NCBI GenBank assembly: GCA_036417435.1 | Contig: CM070907.1 | Span: forward strand, 57,334,001-57,398,000 | Origin: Inia geoffrensis | Lineage: Eukaryota > Chordata > Mammalia > Artiodactyla > Iniidae | Direction of reading: 5' to 3' | Length of the DNA stretch: 64,000 nt | Shown: in pieces, positions 21,885 through 33,235 of the stretch | How positions within the stretch are numbered: the first letter of the stretch is position 1 | Layout of the letters: every line of letters begins with the position of its first letter | Position numbers and translations under genes: made by a program | The notes under the pieces: generated by a model | Told to the model about the DNA's origin: nothing | The model's database searches: none | The model's input: the letters and a program-made list of their open reading frames with translations, nothing else

Positions 21885-22250
21885 TATCCAGGTTCTCAGC
21901 TCAAATATTCTCTCTTGAGAATGGCCTCGATCTAATATCCCACCCCTCCACCCTACTCCCTTCTTTAAGCTTTGGGCCCAGGTTGTCCAAGTTCAAATTC
22001 CAACTCTGCCACTTATGAGTGCGGGTAAGTTACTTAATTGTGTTCCCTCACTTTCCTCATATGTAAAATGGGGCTAATAAAAATAATGGTTTCATAGGCA
22101 TGTTATAGGGACCAGTGAAGGCTCAGATGAGTACCAGGCAAAGAATAAACTCTACATGTTCCTGTGTTGTTCATTTCTCTATCCCTGGGATACACATTAG
22201 CACCTGGCCCAGGGAGGTACTCTACTCATTTCGTGTTTGTTGAATGAATA
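21885..22250 (+). repeat. L2 LINE interrupted by a MIR
   Basis: L2 text occupies 21885-21970 and resumes at 22165-22250 ('ctctatccctgggatac', 'gcacctggcccagggaggt', 'tgtttgttgaatgaataag'). Between them a sense MIR (21975-22160: 'caagttcaaattccaactctgccac', 'cctcatatgtaaaatggggc') is inserted. Confidence 0.65.
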
Positions 22251-22289
22251 AGTGCACACGCTCTGGTTTTTTTTTTTCTCCTTTCCTTG

Positions 22290-22434
22290 CATCCTATCCC
22301 TGGTTCTTAGAATAGAATGTGGGCTCTTCTGGGGCAGGAAGAAGGTGCCATTGCTATTAGGCGGTTAGCGCCCAGCACAGGGTCTGGCACCACGCAATGC
22401 TTAGTCAATTTCACGGAATTGAAGGGATGTTTTC
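22290..22434 (+). repeat. L2 LINE 3' end
   Basis: 'gaatagaatgtgggctcttctggggcagg' and 'gcgcccagcacagggtctggc' are split here as L2 3' landmarks. Confidence 0.6.
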
Positions 22435-24300
22435 CACGGTGTGTTCCTGCTGTGTTCTGTTGGAAGTGAGTTCATTAGCATCAGCTGGCAGAAGAGTCAG
22501 CACTCTGCCCACTGCTCAGCAACCTCTTGCCATTGCTTATTCAAGCACACTTAAGAGAGGGTGACCCAGGGACGCAAAGCCGCCTCCTCTCTGGCATGAC
22601 AAAGACCCGGACCATTATCTCTCTTGACTGGGTACAAGCTTTAACCTTATTCTGCTGGTAGATGTATTTAGATGATGCCCTGTTTGGCTGGCAGCAAGGG
22701 GACTCTTTTCTTTATTTTGTGGGTCTAATCCCTTGAATCAATATTTGTTCCCACCTCCCCCTGTTTACAGATGGAGACTGCTGGGCTGAAATGGCATCTC
22801 CAAAGTAAGAGGACAAGTGTGGTCCAGGAGGAGAGAGTCTGGGAAAGAGAAGGAAGGGTCCATCCAGAGGGCATTTCAGCAGGTCAGGGGCTCTGCTTTC
22901 CAGTAAAACCAGTCACTTCCTTGGTGAATTAATTTAACCTCTTTGCCAGCTTCCCAAAAGAGGTGGCGTAGGAGGGGTGGAGGGGCAGCCAATTAAAATT
23001 CAGTCTGACCAACAAAGAGAAGTAGGCCATGGCTGACTAACAGAGAGGCATTGACTGAAAGAGGCCCTGGCACCAGGAGGCCACATGCTTGAATGTTCTT
23101 TTCTTCCAAAACAAGAGGGCCTCCCAAAGCATGGAGTCACACTGTCCACGTCTGGGTTTGTAAAGTGTGTGTTTCTCTCGTGCGGAGCCCAAGGCACAAG
23201 CTCTTTGGCTGGCTCGCCATTCCCTCCCTTCCTCTCTATGGGACACAGACTATTTTTGTCCATTCTCGATACAATCATCACTGAGTTTTCCTCCTATTGC
23301 CAGATGTAATATCTCTGCATAGCTGCCGGCAGAGTCTGATTCTATTGCCAGACTGATGTCATTTCATCACACGTGCACTCTGGATGTCAACACGAGAGCC
23401 TTTCCCAAGTCTTCTGCTGGCTGACCACTTTTTAGGTCAGGTGGGAGGAGAGAGGGGGAGAGGGGTAAAGAGAGAGAGGGTGAATGACTGGCCGAGGAAG
23501 CCAAGGGAGTATGGGACTTGCATCTCTGACTTTTAAACCAGATGTGATGGAAGGCTACTTGAGAGAATGGCATACCCTACTTTCATTTGTGTGTACTTGA
23601 AAATGTGTATGAAACCTGCCGCAGGAGAACGTCAATCCAAAAACTTGGAGAATAAGGACATTCCCTTAAAAGCTGAAAGTCATTAAACATTCACTCACTT
23701 ATCTTGCTTTTTAGAGATAACAGTTGACATACAGTCAGTTCATTTCATACATAATTGTTAATTTGGCTCTTCTCTTGCACAAATGAACACAAGCTGGAAA
23801 GTTTCAGCCCAAAATGGGTCCAACTGAGGCCAGAGTTTACTTTTTGGACAGTCAACAGTTGCCGTCCTTGACTCAGATGTATTAAGGTAACAAGACCGGT
23901 TTTACTTCCTGTAGCTGTCACTTAGCTAGTATAACTGTCCTTACTGTTATTCTTGTCACAGATGAAGGAGGGGACACTGCTCTTGTCTGGGGGTCAGCAT
24001 CTCCATGTTCACAGTGTTTATTCCACCAACCGAATGACAGCGGCACATGAAGTGGAAAAGTCCTGGTTGCTAAAAAGTCACATGTTATTACATAGTCAAG
24101 AGCCATCTGTGGTGGGTAAAAAATTGGGTTTTGTCAACGTAGGAGGGCTTGAATCCCATTTGCTGGTTCTGAAACTCTTTCCACAGTGTCTGGGGTCCAG
24201 GAGACCAGGATATGCCTAAAGGTCAGCACTATAAATATCGTCATCATCATGAGTTGAAGCCTGATCATGGGAGGAATGAGTCAGAATAAGAATAAGCCCT
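22435..24300. promoter_or_regulatory. Longest repeat-free block; candidate conserved non-coding region
   Basis: About 1.9 kb in which I recognise no interspersed repeat, in a window where recognisable relics otherwise recur every few hundred bases. Sub-blocks 22440-22760 and 23290-23620 are balanced in composition. Open frames on both strands (22999-23310) overlap one another and lack domains or splice pairs. Depletion of repeats can mark developmental regulatory DNA, but no direct sign of function is seen. Confidence 0.25.
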
Positions 24301-24434
24301 ATTATCAGCTAGTAGTGAAATTTATTTGCGCTGGAAGGGGCTGGCCAGTTTTAACACTTGGCATCTCTTCTGTCTTGTCAGCTCACCCAAAGCCACCCAA
24401 GCTGGGCTTCCGTCCTTTTCAGTAGAGCACAGTG

Positions 24435-24650
24435 AAGGTCATAGACTTGACAGTCCCAGAGCCCTGGCTCAGATCTGTTCTCCTCATCTTCTGCATGAAC
24501 TTGGGTACATTCATTACAACACCTGAAATTTCATTTCACTTATCAAATGAGAGTGGTACTGTTTACTTTATATTAACTCTTAGGAGTGTTATGATGTTTA
24601 AATGGATACACATATAAAATTATTAGCACAATCTGACACATAATGAATAC
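24435..24650 (+). repeat. MIR SINE, sense
   Basis: 'gagccctggctcagatctgttc', 'catgaacttgggtacattc', 'ttaggagtgttatgatgtttaaatgg', 'gcacaatctgacacataatgaatac' follow MIR. Confidence 0.65.
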
Positions 24651-24651
24651 T

Positions 24652-24885
24652 TACACTGGTAGCTCTTAACAGAGGGTGATTTTGCTGCCCAGCAGACATT
24701 TGGCAATGTCTGAGACATTGTCCCAACTGGAGGATTGGGGGCAGTAGATACCACTGGCATCTAGTGGGGAGATGTCAGGGATGCTGCTATACATCCTACA
24801 ATCCACAGGACAGCCTCCCATAATAAAGAATTATCTGTCTCAAGACGTCAACAATGCCAAGGCTGAGAAACTCTGGTGAGGTAAA
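24652..24885 (+). mobile_element. MER5A-type hAT-Charlie element
   Basis: 'gggtgattttgctgcccagcagacatttggcaatgtc' in pieces, 'ggcatctagtggg', 'gatgctgctatacatcctacaatcc' and an end of 'aaggctgagaaactctgg' match MER5A. It is a non-autonomous DNA transposon fossil. Confidence 0.85.
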
Positions 24886-24889
24886 CAGC

Positions 24890-25023
24890 AGCCATTATGT
24901 GTCAGGCATTTTCCTGTACACGTCTGATCTCTTTCAACTCTACAGGTTCCAAAATGTGGATGCTGAGTTATAAGGCTGATAACAATGACAACATCTACTA
25001 ATTTATGAAGAAATTCCATCCAT

Positions 25024-25060
<37 letters not shown>

Positions 25061-25190
25061 CATTTGATTTTCAAAAGGACCTGTTTATAAGTATTATTAA
25101 TGCAATCTTATTTTACAGGTGGACAAACTGAGGCTCAGAGACCTTGGATTACTCAGCTGATAAACAGCAGCCCAAGTTTAGGACACTGTT
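24890..25190 (-). repeat. MIR SINE, antisense, expanded by a (TA)n tract
   Basis: 'tatgtgtcaggcattttcc' begins the copy and 'ttattttacaggtggacaaactgaggctcag' in parts ends it. A TA dinucleotide run of about 31 bases (25026-25056) lies inside. Confidence 0.6.
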
Positions 25191-25249
25191 CTCCTGCATT
25201 CAACTCTTGTGCACCATCACATGCATGTAGCATGTTCAGATAACATGGA

Positions 25250-25400
25250 AGCTCAGCTTTGAATAGTTTGGGTAATCCATTCAGCTGTGAAATGGGACAA
25301 ATCATACTGATCTTTGGGGAGCAATCATTGCAAGGAGGACATGAAATGACGTACACCGCAGGCACTCAAAAACCAGAGCTCTATCAGCGTCTCCGATTGC
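25250..25400 (+). repeat. MIR SINE fragment, sense
   Basis: 'gtgaaatgggacaaatcatac' and 'acgtacaccgcaggcactcaa' match the later MIR half. This is diverged. Confidence 0.45.
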
Positions 25401-25914
25401 TCTTGATGACGGGGCAACATATGGTCCTTAACCCCCATATGTAAAAGCCAAGAGACGCTCAAGGCCAACCCAGTCTTCGTGTGTTTTGTCGGGTCCCCCG
25501 GCATAAGCCTGTGCAGGAGCCTCGGGCCTCACCAGGCCCCACCATCCACAGTTGCTTTGTTCACTGAGTGACACCGCCTGTCAGGCATCACCCTGTGCTG
25601 GTTACCGAGGCTTTGCAAGGGCCTCCAGTCCTTCTGGTACCCAGTACCCCGGGGCTGACGCCTTAACAACTGTGCCACTGCTCTCTCATTACCTATCAGG
25701 GGGGTCACCTTTCTGACAGACAGCTCTGAAAATTCTTTATTAAAAATTTTTTTTTTTTTTTAGTAGAAAAGACAGATTACTTTATAGTTCTGACATGCTC
25801 TACTTATTATGACATGAAACAACGTTCGTGTTTCTTTTGCTTGGGGACGTGTAACTGCTGACTTAGGCTCGCGTGGCGTGTCACTATGATGTATTGGATA
25901 TTTGGTCAGACCTT
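25401..25914. other. Unique sequence, no gene recognised
   Basis: A moderately CpG-bearing part at 25440-25700 (several CpGs) and a T run at 25748-25763. No repeat family or coding signal is assigned. Confidence 0.4.
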
Positions 25915-26870
25915 CCCTAACCTTTACATATGCATTCATTCATACATTCATTCACTCAACTATGCACGTGAATTTCTGTTGTGAACCTAGCAGGCTGCTA
26001 GGCATTTACTGGATAAAAAAACACATTTCTATTCAATCCTTGATCTTGAGGACTTCTCAGTCTAGTAGGCAAAGCAAGGACGTAAAGAAGATAAGATTTT
26101 AAAGTGGTAAGTGAAATAGAAGAGGTATGTGTGGTACCTGGCAGGATGGAATTCGGAATTCTCAGTGGATCTGTAGAGTACGGTGCCCGGTTCACTGTGG
26201 ATGGTGACGGGAGAGAAGCATCAGGGGCTGACGACTGGATTTGGGTGGAATATGCCATAAGCTGTGTACAGGGGATGGAAGAGGACCGAGCATCCACAGC
26301 TGAAGGAAGCTGATGATACTTCGATCCGGAAGAAGGCCCGGAAGCCCATTTTTTGGGCACTGAGTGACTTTTAACAGCCACGATGTATACCTGATGAATG
26401 ATATCTCAGAGGTACCGCTGAGTATCTGAATGTATTAGCAGAAAGCTGTAGAAAAGGGAGTTACTAACCCTGCCCCAGAAGACGTGTTATTTAAATAGGG
26501 TATAAAGTATTTAGAGAGGCTCCTCTTGTGGGGCTTTCTGGGCAGAGCAAGTGTGAAGCTGACACCCTCGGAGAAGGGTGATAACGTGGCTGGAGCAAAG
26601 CACGGTGTGAGGGAGCGAGGAGTGAGGTCGGGCGGCGGGGTGGAGGTGAGGTTTCAGGGCCCTTTGGGCCACTTGAAGGCTGGGCCAGGGAATCTGGACC
26701 CTCCGTAGTGGGACTTGCTGAGTTGTGGCTGATTTATGCAGAGAGGCGGTTTGGTAGCATCTGCACTGTTGACGCATCTCCCTGGGAGTGGTAGGGGACT
26801 GTGGGAGGCTGGCCCGGGAGCTCAGAGACAGGAGGCAAAGGGACAAGTCAGGCGGCTGCTGCAACCACCT
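25915..26870 (-). repeat. L2 LINE relics, antisense
   Basis: 25915-26105 shows 'cattcattcatacattcattcactc', 'ctgctaggcatttactgg' and 'cttgaggacttctcagtctag', typical of antisense L2. 26470-26870 shows 'gtgaggtttcagggccctttggg'-like L2 body text. The piece in between is not assigned. The 199-codon minus-strand open frame over this region is a by-product. Confidence 0.5.
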
Positions 26871-27319
26871 GAGAGAGACTGTGAGCTCTTCCTCAGGTTT
26901 CATCCAACAGAACAGTCTGTACCCCAGCCCGAGCTGGTTACCCATGCGTCCCACCGGATGCCCCAGCACATATTCAGAGAAAGAAACAGGGAATAGGCTG
27001 AGAGTGAATGAGTGTCTTAAACAAAAATTTAAGAGACAAAAGTAAGACGTGTTAAATACTCTAGCACCTCGTAGAATTTGAAGTGCACATACTTGATGGA
27101 ATAAATGCATAAAGACATGAGAAACAAGGAAGTACAGAGTGAGGGTGAGCGTCTAGTCAAAGGGGCTCTGAAAATGTTGTCGGTTAGCTTTCTGCAGTGG
27201 CAGTGCTAATGTCAGTCTCATGCCCAGGCAGGTGTAAGGCAGGGGTTAGTGATCTGACTCATCCTCTCCTTAAGAACCGCCACTCCAAATTGTGGAGCTG
27301 CTGTCACGGTTCATCGTGC
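26871..27319. other. Unique sequence, no gene recognised
   Basis: No repeat or domain seen. An 85-codon open frame (27197-27454) overlaps the following MIR. Confidence 0.4.
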
Positions 27320-27490
27320 ATGATGCTCAGGGTACCACATATACCGTTTCAGTCCATCTTTATAACAACTACAAAGCAGGTTTTATTGGCCCTGAGGTTT
27401 AGAGAGTTTAGGGATTTGCTCAAGGTGACAGCGTTAGTAAGTGTGAAATTGTGATTTGAACTCCAGTCTGTCCAGCTCTAAAGCCTTCTG
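27320..27490 (-). repeat. MIR SINE, antisense
   Basis: 'ttggccctgaggtttagagagtttag', 'gctcaaggtgacagcgttagtaagtg' and 'gatttgaactccagtctg' are antisense MIR landmarks. Confidence 0.65.
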
Positions 27491-27956
27491 CATTAGTGAG
27501 TACACTACTGAGGACAGCAGATCCTTCACTGTGGGACGAGAAATTCATGCAAGTTGTTAATATCATCTCCCTTTCTGCATAGTAAAGACCCTGATTCACA
27601 GCCTTTAGATACCAATGTGGACAGAAAAATCAGATTTGGGGTAAGGGAGGAAATGGTGGGAAAGAGAAAAAGAAGAATAAAATATCTACCTCCAGCTTTT
27701 GTTTTGGGTTTGTGTAAGCTCATTATCCCTTTGGGTCTGAGATTTTTCTTCACTAAAATGAAGTAAATCAAATAAATCATATGCAAGCTATATTCTGCCT
27801 TAGCAGTCCTGGGATTCTATGCCCTGAGCTGAACTCCTTATCATGGAGTGGAAAGCAACATCGTGAAATATGATGGTGTTGAGTTTTTTTAAACCAATCT
27901 GAAGATAAATTAGGAAATCACTGTGTTCAGTTTCAGAAGAGAATGGAAATGTAGAG
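27491..27956. other. Unique sequence, no gene recognised
   Basis: Opposed open frames at 27526-27786 without domains. Confidence 0.4.
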
Positions 27957-28140
27957 TTTCCAGATTTAGCAAATAAAAATTTAGGGTGTTCAGTTAAAGC
28001 AGAATTTCAGACAAGCAACACGTATTTCCTTAGTATGACTATGTCCCATGCAATATTTGGGATGTAGTTATACTAAAAGTTTTTCATTATGTACCCAAAA
28101 TTCACATTTAACTGGCTGTCCTGAATTTTACCTGGCAAGC
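27957..28140. mobile_element. Palindromic (foldback) MITE-like DNA transposon
   Basis: The left half ('gatttagcaaataaaaat', 'ttcagttaaagcagaatttcag', 'tagtatgactatgtccca') reappears inverted in the right half ('gggatgtagttatacta', 'aaaattcacatttaactgg', 'aattttacctggcaagc'), centred near 28055. Both arms are diverged. The layout fits a fully palindromic non-autonomous hAT element such as MER53, though the family name is from memory. Confidence 0.6.
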
Positions 28141-29216
28141 CTAAAACCTTGACAAAATAAAAATGATGGATGATTAAAGCCAGAAGGAAAGGTTGAGGAA
28201 AGTATAGAGGAGCTGGTTTTCTTATCTCACAGAGCAGCAAACCAGTTGATACCACCTATAATGAGGGTTCAAGAAACAAAGGTTTAAATTTAATATCTGC
28301 GGTTATAAAGATAACCAGTAGAAAAACTGATCAGGAAAGTATAGTAATAATAATAAAACCCCCAGGAGGCTGGGAGGGCAGGAGGGAAGTCATAGCAAGG
28401 GTACCAGATGCTTCTTTTAAAGAAGGGAGCCCAAGATATAGTCTGCAGTGGATGAATCAAAAAGTAAAAACATAAAGGTATTATTTAGCAATATGGTGGT
28501 AATTGCCAAAGATCTGAAAATGAAACAATTAAAAATGGCTTTTTCTGGGCAGTAGGGTTTGGAAAGTGGGTAAAGAGAGAGACAGCTAATTTTCATTCTA
28601 TTCTACCCTCATTAGATTTTTAAATTTTTTGCCATGGGTAACATTAGATTAAAAATAAAATAGCTATATTAACCATTATTACTGCCAACCATCATTCAGC
28701 AGATTATAAGGGTTTTGCTCATGTTTACTCTCATGTTCTCAATCCAAAGCTTTTTTTATTTGCCTCTACCATCTTCATTTGGTATAAAACCATTAACAAT
28801 CAGATTTATGAACCCAAAGGATGCACAAACACCTGCTATTGCTTTGCATGTGTGGCAAAAATATTTCCATGTTTTCTAGTATAAAAGATAAGAAACTTCA
28901 GATAGATAAACATGGTTCATTTAATTTAAAACAAATATTTGGGGAGAGGCACTCCCCTAGCATGCCTTTAATTGTGAGTTGCCATACATGACCCTTAATA
29001 CATACTTGCAAATGAATTAAGCTTTCATAAGCAGAAATCAGAGTACCAGCCAGAGCAAAGTTCAGTTGACTTGCGCAGGATTTGATTGCTCTACCTTAGA
29101 AATATATGGATTTTTTGTTGGACACTCCCATTCAATTGGAAGGAAGGTACACGAGTTCATTTGGGGCTATCAGAAAAAGTCAGGTATTAAGAAGTCACTT
29201 GATGTTGAGGCCTGAT
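28141..29216. other. AT-rich unique sequence, no gene recognised
   Basis: About 1 kb with short AATAATAATAA runs (28345-28357) and no recognisable repeat or coding signal. Confidence 0.4.
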
Positions 29217-29236
29217 CGTGTGTGTGTGTGTGTGGG
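29215..29236 (+). repeat. Short (GT)n tract
   Basis: About ten TG units. Confidence 0.85.
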
Positions 29237-29379
29237 ATACATAGCATGCCTAAGAGGCAGATGGTTTGGACAATAAAAAAGTTGCTGATTCTAAGGTGAA
29301 ATCCCATTAGGAGAATGCTTGTTAAGTACTATAAAGATGTACAGCTGTAGCTTGTGACTAACGGTGCTTCCACCCAAGA

Positions 29380-29765
29380 CATTACTAATGCATCCTGCAG
29401 CCCACAGACCTCTAGTTATCTTACTTCAAACCAATCTTTATCATCCTTAAACCCTCCTGCCGTCACCAGCTTGTTGTAGACCCTTTATATGAACTTTATA
29501 ATGTGCTCAAGTACACCATATTTCTAAGGGCATTAAGGACCCTCCCCAAGCTTGCTCATCTCCCAAGATGGAGATCAGTATACAAACTGTATTCCTAGGC
29601 AGTGCTCGTGGAGACTTTGAAGGGACCTCCATAGCAACCAACATTTTGGCCTGCTCTTCTTACTTTGCCCTGATACGGAATCAAACCTTTCTTTACAGCC
29701 TGGCCGAAAGGCCACCTCTTCCAGAAAGACCTTCTGTCTCCCTCCAAATCAAGAGCTAATATCTT
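29380..29765. other. Unassigned possible LTR-like sequence
   Basis: The text ('gcttgctcatctcccaagatgg', 'tgtattcctaggcagtgctcg', 'gcctggccgaaaggccacctc') looks like a dispersed repeat but I cannot name it. Frames of 63 (plus) and 120 (minus) codons overlap it without domains. GGCC..GGCC forms a short hairpin at about 29700-29713. Confidence 0.3.
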
Positions 29766-30083
29766 CTTCTCAACTCCTTTCAGAGTTATTTTGAAGAATA
29801 AATAAGATGATGGTGGAAGCATATTAAGGAACTGAAGATTTATATTATGCAGAAGGAAAAAAAGCCAAGGCCTGTCTGGTTCCAGGGCAAACGACATAAG
29901 AACTTTAGAAGTAACAATAAAAACAGCAACAACTACTACTGCCACAATTTCCGTCATTTACTGAGTACCTATTATGGGTATGTTAGGGGTTTTATAATTT
30001 TCATCTTATTTAATTCTCACCATGGGACGGGGCATTATTATCCCTCACTTCAAAATGAGGAAAACAAGGCACAGAGGAGTTAA

Positions 30084-31188
30084 TATCCCAAATAAAGAAA
30101 GAACTTGTATAACTCAATGGCAAATACTCAAACAATCCAATTGAAAAACGGGCAGAGGAATTGAATCGATATTTTTCCAAAGAAGACATACAGATGGCCA
30201 ACAGGCACAGGAAAAGGTGCTCGAATCATTAATCAGCAGGGAAATGCAAATCAAAACCACAATGAGATGTCACCTCACAGCTGTTGGAATGGCCATCATC
30301 GAAAAGTTAAGAAATAACAAGTGTTGGCAAAGACATGGAGAAAAGAGAACCCTGGTGCTCTGTTGGGTAGGAATGTTAATTGATGCAGTCATTATGCAAA
30401 ACAGTATGGAGGTTCTTCAAAAATTTAAAAATAGAATTACCATATAATCCAGCAATTCCACTCTGGGTATTCATCTGAACGGAATCAAACACTAGCTCAA
30501 AAATATACCTGCACCCACACATTCACTGCAGCATTATGTATAAGAGCCAAAATAGGGAAACAATCTAAGCGTTCATTGATGGATGACTGGATAAAGAAAA
30601 TGTGAGAAATATATACATATATATGTGTATGTATACGCACATACACACATATATGTATACACACACATACACACACAATGGAATATTACTCAGCCATAAA
30701 AACGTATGAAATCTTGCCATTTGCAACAACATGGATAGACCTTGAGGGCATTATGCTAAGTGAAATAAGTCAGAGAGAGAAAGACAAATCTCGCATGATC
30801 TTATTTACATGTTGAATTTTTAAAAAGGCACAGAGAACAACAGATTTGTGGTTGCCACAGGTAGGGGATAGGGGTTGGGCAAAATGGGTGAAGGGGTACA
30901 AATTTACAGTTCTAAAACAAATAAGTCCTGAGGATGTAAGGTACAGCATGGTGACTCCAGTTAATAATACTGCATTGTACAATTGAAAGTTGCTAAGAGA
31001 GTAGATCTTCAATGTTCTCACTGCATGAAAAAAATGTGTAACTCTGTGTGGTGATGAATGTTAACTGGACTTACTGTGGTGACCATTTAGCAATATACAC
31101 ATATATTGACTCATCATGTTACACACCTGAAACTAATATAACGCTATATGTCAATTATATCTCAATAAAAAAAATTAAAGAAAAAAAG
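30084..31188 (+). mobile_element. 5'-truncated old L1 (ORF2 C-terminal region plus 3'UTR)
   Basis: It starts in the late ORF2 region ('caatggcaaatactcaaac', 'aaaaacgggcagaggaattg') and continues through 'aatgcaaatcaaaaccacaatgag', 'ggatgactggataaag', 'attactcagccataaaa' to an A-rich 3' end. A ~18-bp target duplication with few mismatches (AAGGCACAGAGGAGTTAA at 30066-30083, AAGGCATAGAGAGGTTAA at 31189-31206) flanks it. ORF2 is broken; a TATA/CA-rich expansion lies at 30605-30678. Confidence 0.88.
30605..30678. repeat. TA/CA-rich simple repeat inside L1
   Basis: Alternating purine-pyrimidine text (TATATACATATATATG, then ACACACATAC units) grown from the 'tatata..cacaatgg' stretch of the L1. Confidence 0.85.
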
Positions 31189-31300
31189 AAGGCATAGAGA
31201 GGTTAAGTAACTAGCCTAGACTCACAGAGCAGAGAAGCTACAAGGACATAATTCAATCCCAGGCCTGTTTCAATGGGAAGCCCATGCTATAGACTAGTCC

Positions 31301-31849
31301 ACGGAATTGCTTCTCTGGGATTCAGTAAGAAGGCTAAAGGAGAAACTCATACTAAATAGCCAAAGCAGTTTATAAATAAGCACTGACAAATTTTGTGTGT
31401 GGTCCACATTAGCTATTTAAAATCACATGCCTAGAATCCCCTTCTAGGTCATCCCTCCACCCAGAAGTGTTCAAGCCTATATGAACGTGCACTGACTAAG
31501 GAGCGCCAGCAGCACATACATGATGGTGCATTACTGCCCCATGACGGTGGCACAGAACAGAGGAAAGTGTGGGCTGGGGGTCACACAGCCCCGAGCAGCT
31601 GCTGAGCAGAGATAAGCCTTGAGATGCAGCCCGCCCAGCTTTTTGCCTGGACTGTACAAGCCAGGCAGCAAATGAAGCTGATCAGATACTCCTTAGGGTG
31701 TCTGTTGCTGCGGGGCCCCAGGGAGATTGTGGCCACCTGAGAGGGCTTCTGATTGCAGGGGGGGGAGTTAAGAGCATGCAACAACTTCTGAAGCACTAGA
31801 CAGGCATCAGTTACTCTACAGAGAGGCATTTCCATGGGCTAGTTTACAG
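31301..31849. other. Unique sequence, no gene recognised
   Basis: An 84-codon minus-strand frame has no domain. A G run is at 31760-31767. Confidence 0.4.
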
Positions 31850-32065
31850 CATGACTTCATATTGAAACTGACCTGAGTTTGAATGATGCCTTGCAGCTTT
31901 TTTTTCTCTGTGATTCCGGCCTTTGCTACTTAACCTTTCTGTGCCTTATTTTCCTCACTTTGAAATGAGGAGTAATCACGCCCCATCCTGTGGTGAGAAT
32001 GAAATAAGATAAAAATTGTCAAACGCCTGATATACCCATAGTAGGTACTCAGAGATGGTGGAAAT
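31850..32065 (+). repeat. MIR SINE, sense
   Basis: 'gacctgagtttgaatgatgcc', 'ttaacctttctgtgccttattttcctc', 'tggtgagaatgaaataag' and 'atacccatagtaggtactcag' follow MIR. Confidence 0.7.
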
Positions 32066-32457
32066 GCTGGGGGTAGTAGTTGTTGCTGTTTTACTGTTAC
32101 TTTTATAATGCTTAGGTCTTTTGCACTGGAACCAGACACGCCTTGGCATTTTTTTTTCTGAATCCCATTCAAACTTGCCAAGTCACATGGCTGGCCTAGT
32201 AAGAGTGGACAAGGTGCTTTCGGTTGGATCAGAGGATGGCTTGAGATTCAGGTTTGTCCACTGTGAGTATGGCTGCCCCTGCCTCTTCTCTCTTGCCCAA
32301 TTCCTCCTGCTTTTTTTGTCGTATCTTTTCATTTCCTTTTTTGGCTCCTCTGGAATTCCTGGTCCCTGTTGCAATGGCTTTTGTTTAATTGCTTTTCCTG
32401 TCTTTACTGAGTCTTACTTCTACCTCCTTTCTTCCTATCTCCCTTAACAGAATATTC
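32066..32457. other. Unique sequence, no gene recognised
   Basis: A 108-codon plus-strand frame (32121-32447), hydrophobic because of a T-rich composition, has no domain or splice support. Confidence 0.4.
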
Positions 32458-32664
32458 TTTTTTTTTTTTTTTTTTTTTGCGGTAAGCAGGCCTCTCACTG
32501 CTGTGGCCTCTCCCGCTGCGGAGCACAGGCTCCAGACGCGCAGGCTCAGCGGCCACGGCTCACAGGCCCAGCCACTCATGTGGGATCCCCCTGGACCAGG
32601 GCACGAACCCGTGTCCCCTGCACCAGCAGGCGGACTCTCAACCACTGCGCCACCAGGGAAGCCC
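32458..32664 (-). mobile_element. CHR-type SINE (tRNA-derived)
   Basis: Minus-strand copy with a 21-base T run (A tail) at 32458-32478, ending GGGAAGCCC at 32656-32664. A ~15-bp target duplication AACAGAATATTCTTT occurs at 32446-32460 and 32665-32679. Compared with the copy at 9636 it has a short deletion in the 'cagccgctccgcggcac' segment and more CpG decay. Confidence 0.92.
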
Positions 32665-32679
32665 AACAGAATATTCTTT

Positions 32680-33235
32680 ACTGCACCAAATACTGTAAAT
32701 ATATAAGATGAAGGACTATTTCCTAGGGACCTGACAACACCTCAGGGGAAAAAAAAATGTCTGTAACTATAATACGGGATAGGCTATATTAAGTACCATT
32801 CTTAAGGTGTTTTTTTCATTCAGGAAATAGTTTTTTTCACCCCTTCTAATTACCATGCACTATGCTTGGCACAGATAAAGTTCTATGGGAATTTAAGAAG
32901 GGTGCAAACTGCTTCTGGCTAGCCAGTGGCCACCAAGAGGGCAATATTGGTGAAAATAGAACATTTACCAGAGATAAATGTTAGGCTGTTATCAGAAAGC
33001 CCTACTCCTTTACCTTTAGTCCTCTTTGGCCAATAAAATAGGATTTTCTGCTGATACTTCTGGTCACGTAGAAAAGCGTCTTCTCTCCGTTCTCTTATCT
33101 GGTGTTACCTATGGCCACAGTAACTAGCTCATCACACACACACGAACACACATGCATGTACGTCATCTCCTCCCCTCTGCCTTCTCTTTATTCCTCCTGT
33201 TCCCTGTGACTGGCTCTTTTCGTTTCCTTCTTCCT
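32680..33235. other. Unique sequence, no gene recognised
   Basis: A short CA-type tract lies at 33134-33155. No repeat family or gene is assigned. Confidence 0.4.

Larger units (their letters stand above)
29935..31300 (-). repeat. MIR SINE split by an L1
   Basis: The left half (29935-30083) reads 'tttactgagtacctattatggg', 'ctcaccatgggacgg', 'ttattatccctcac', 'aatgaggaaaacaaggcacag'. The right half (31207-31300) continues 'gtaactagcctagactcacagagcag' and 'caatcccaggcc'. The L1 at 30084-31188 lies in the gap with its target duplication made of MIR core sequence. Confidence 0.8.

Noticed and set aside
26511..27110. 199-codon minus-strand frame
   Set aside because: It overlaps antisense L2 remnants and shows no domain. 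Competing frames on the other strand are equally open.
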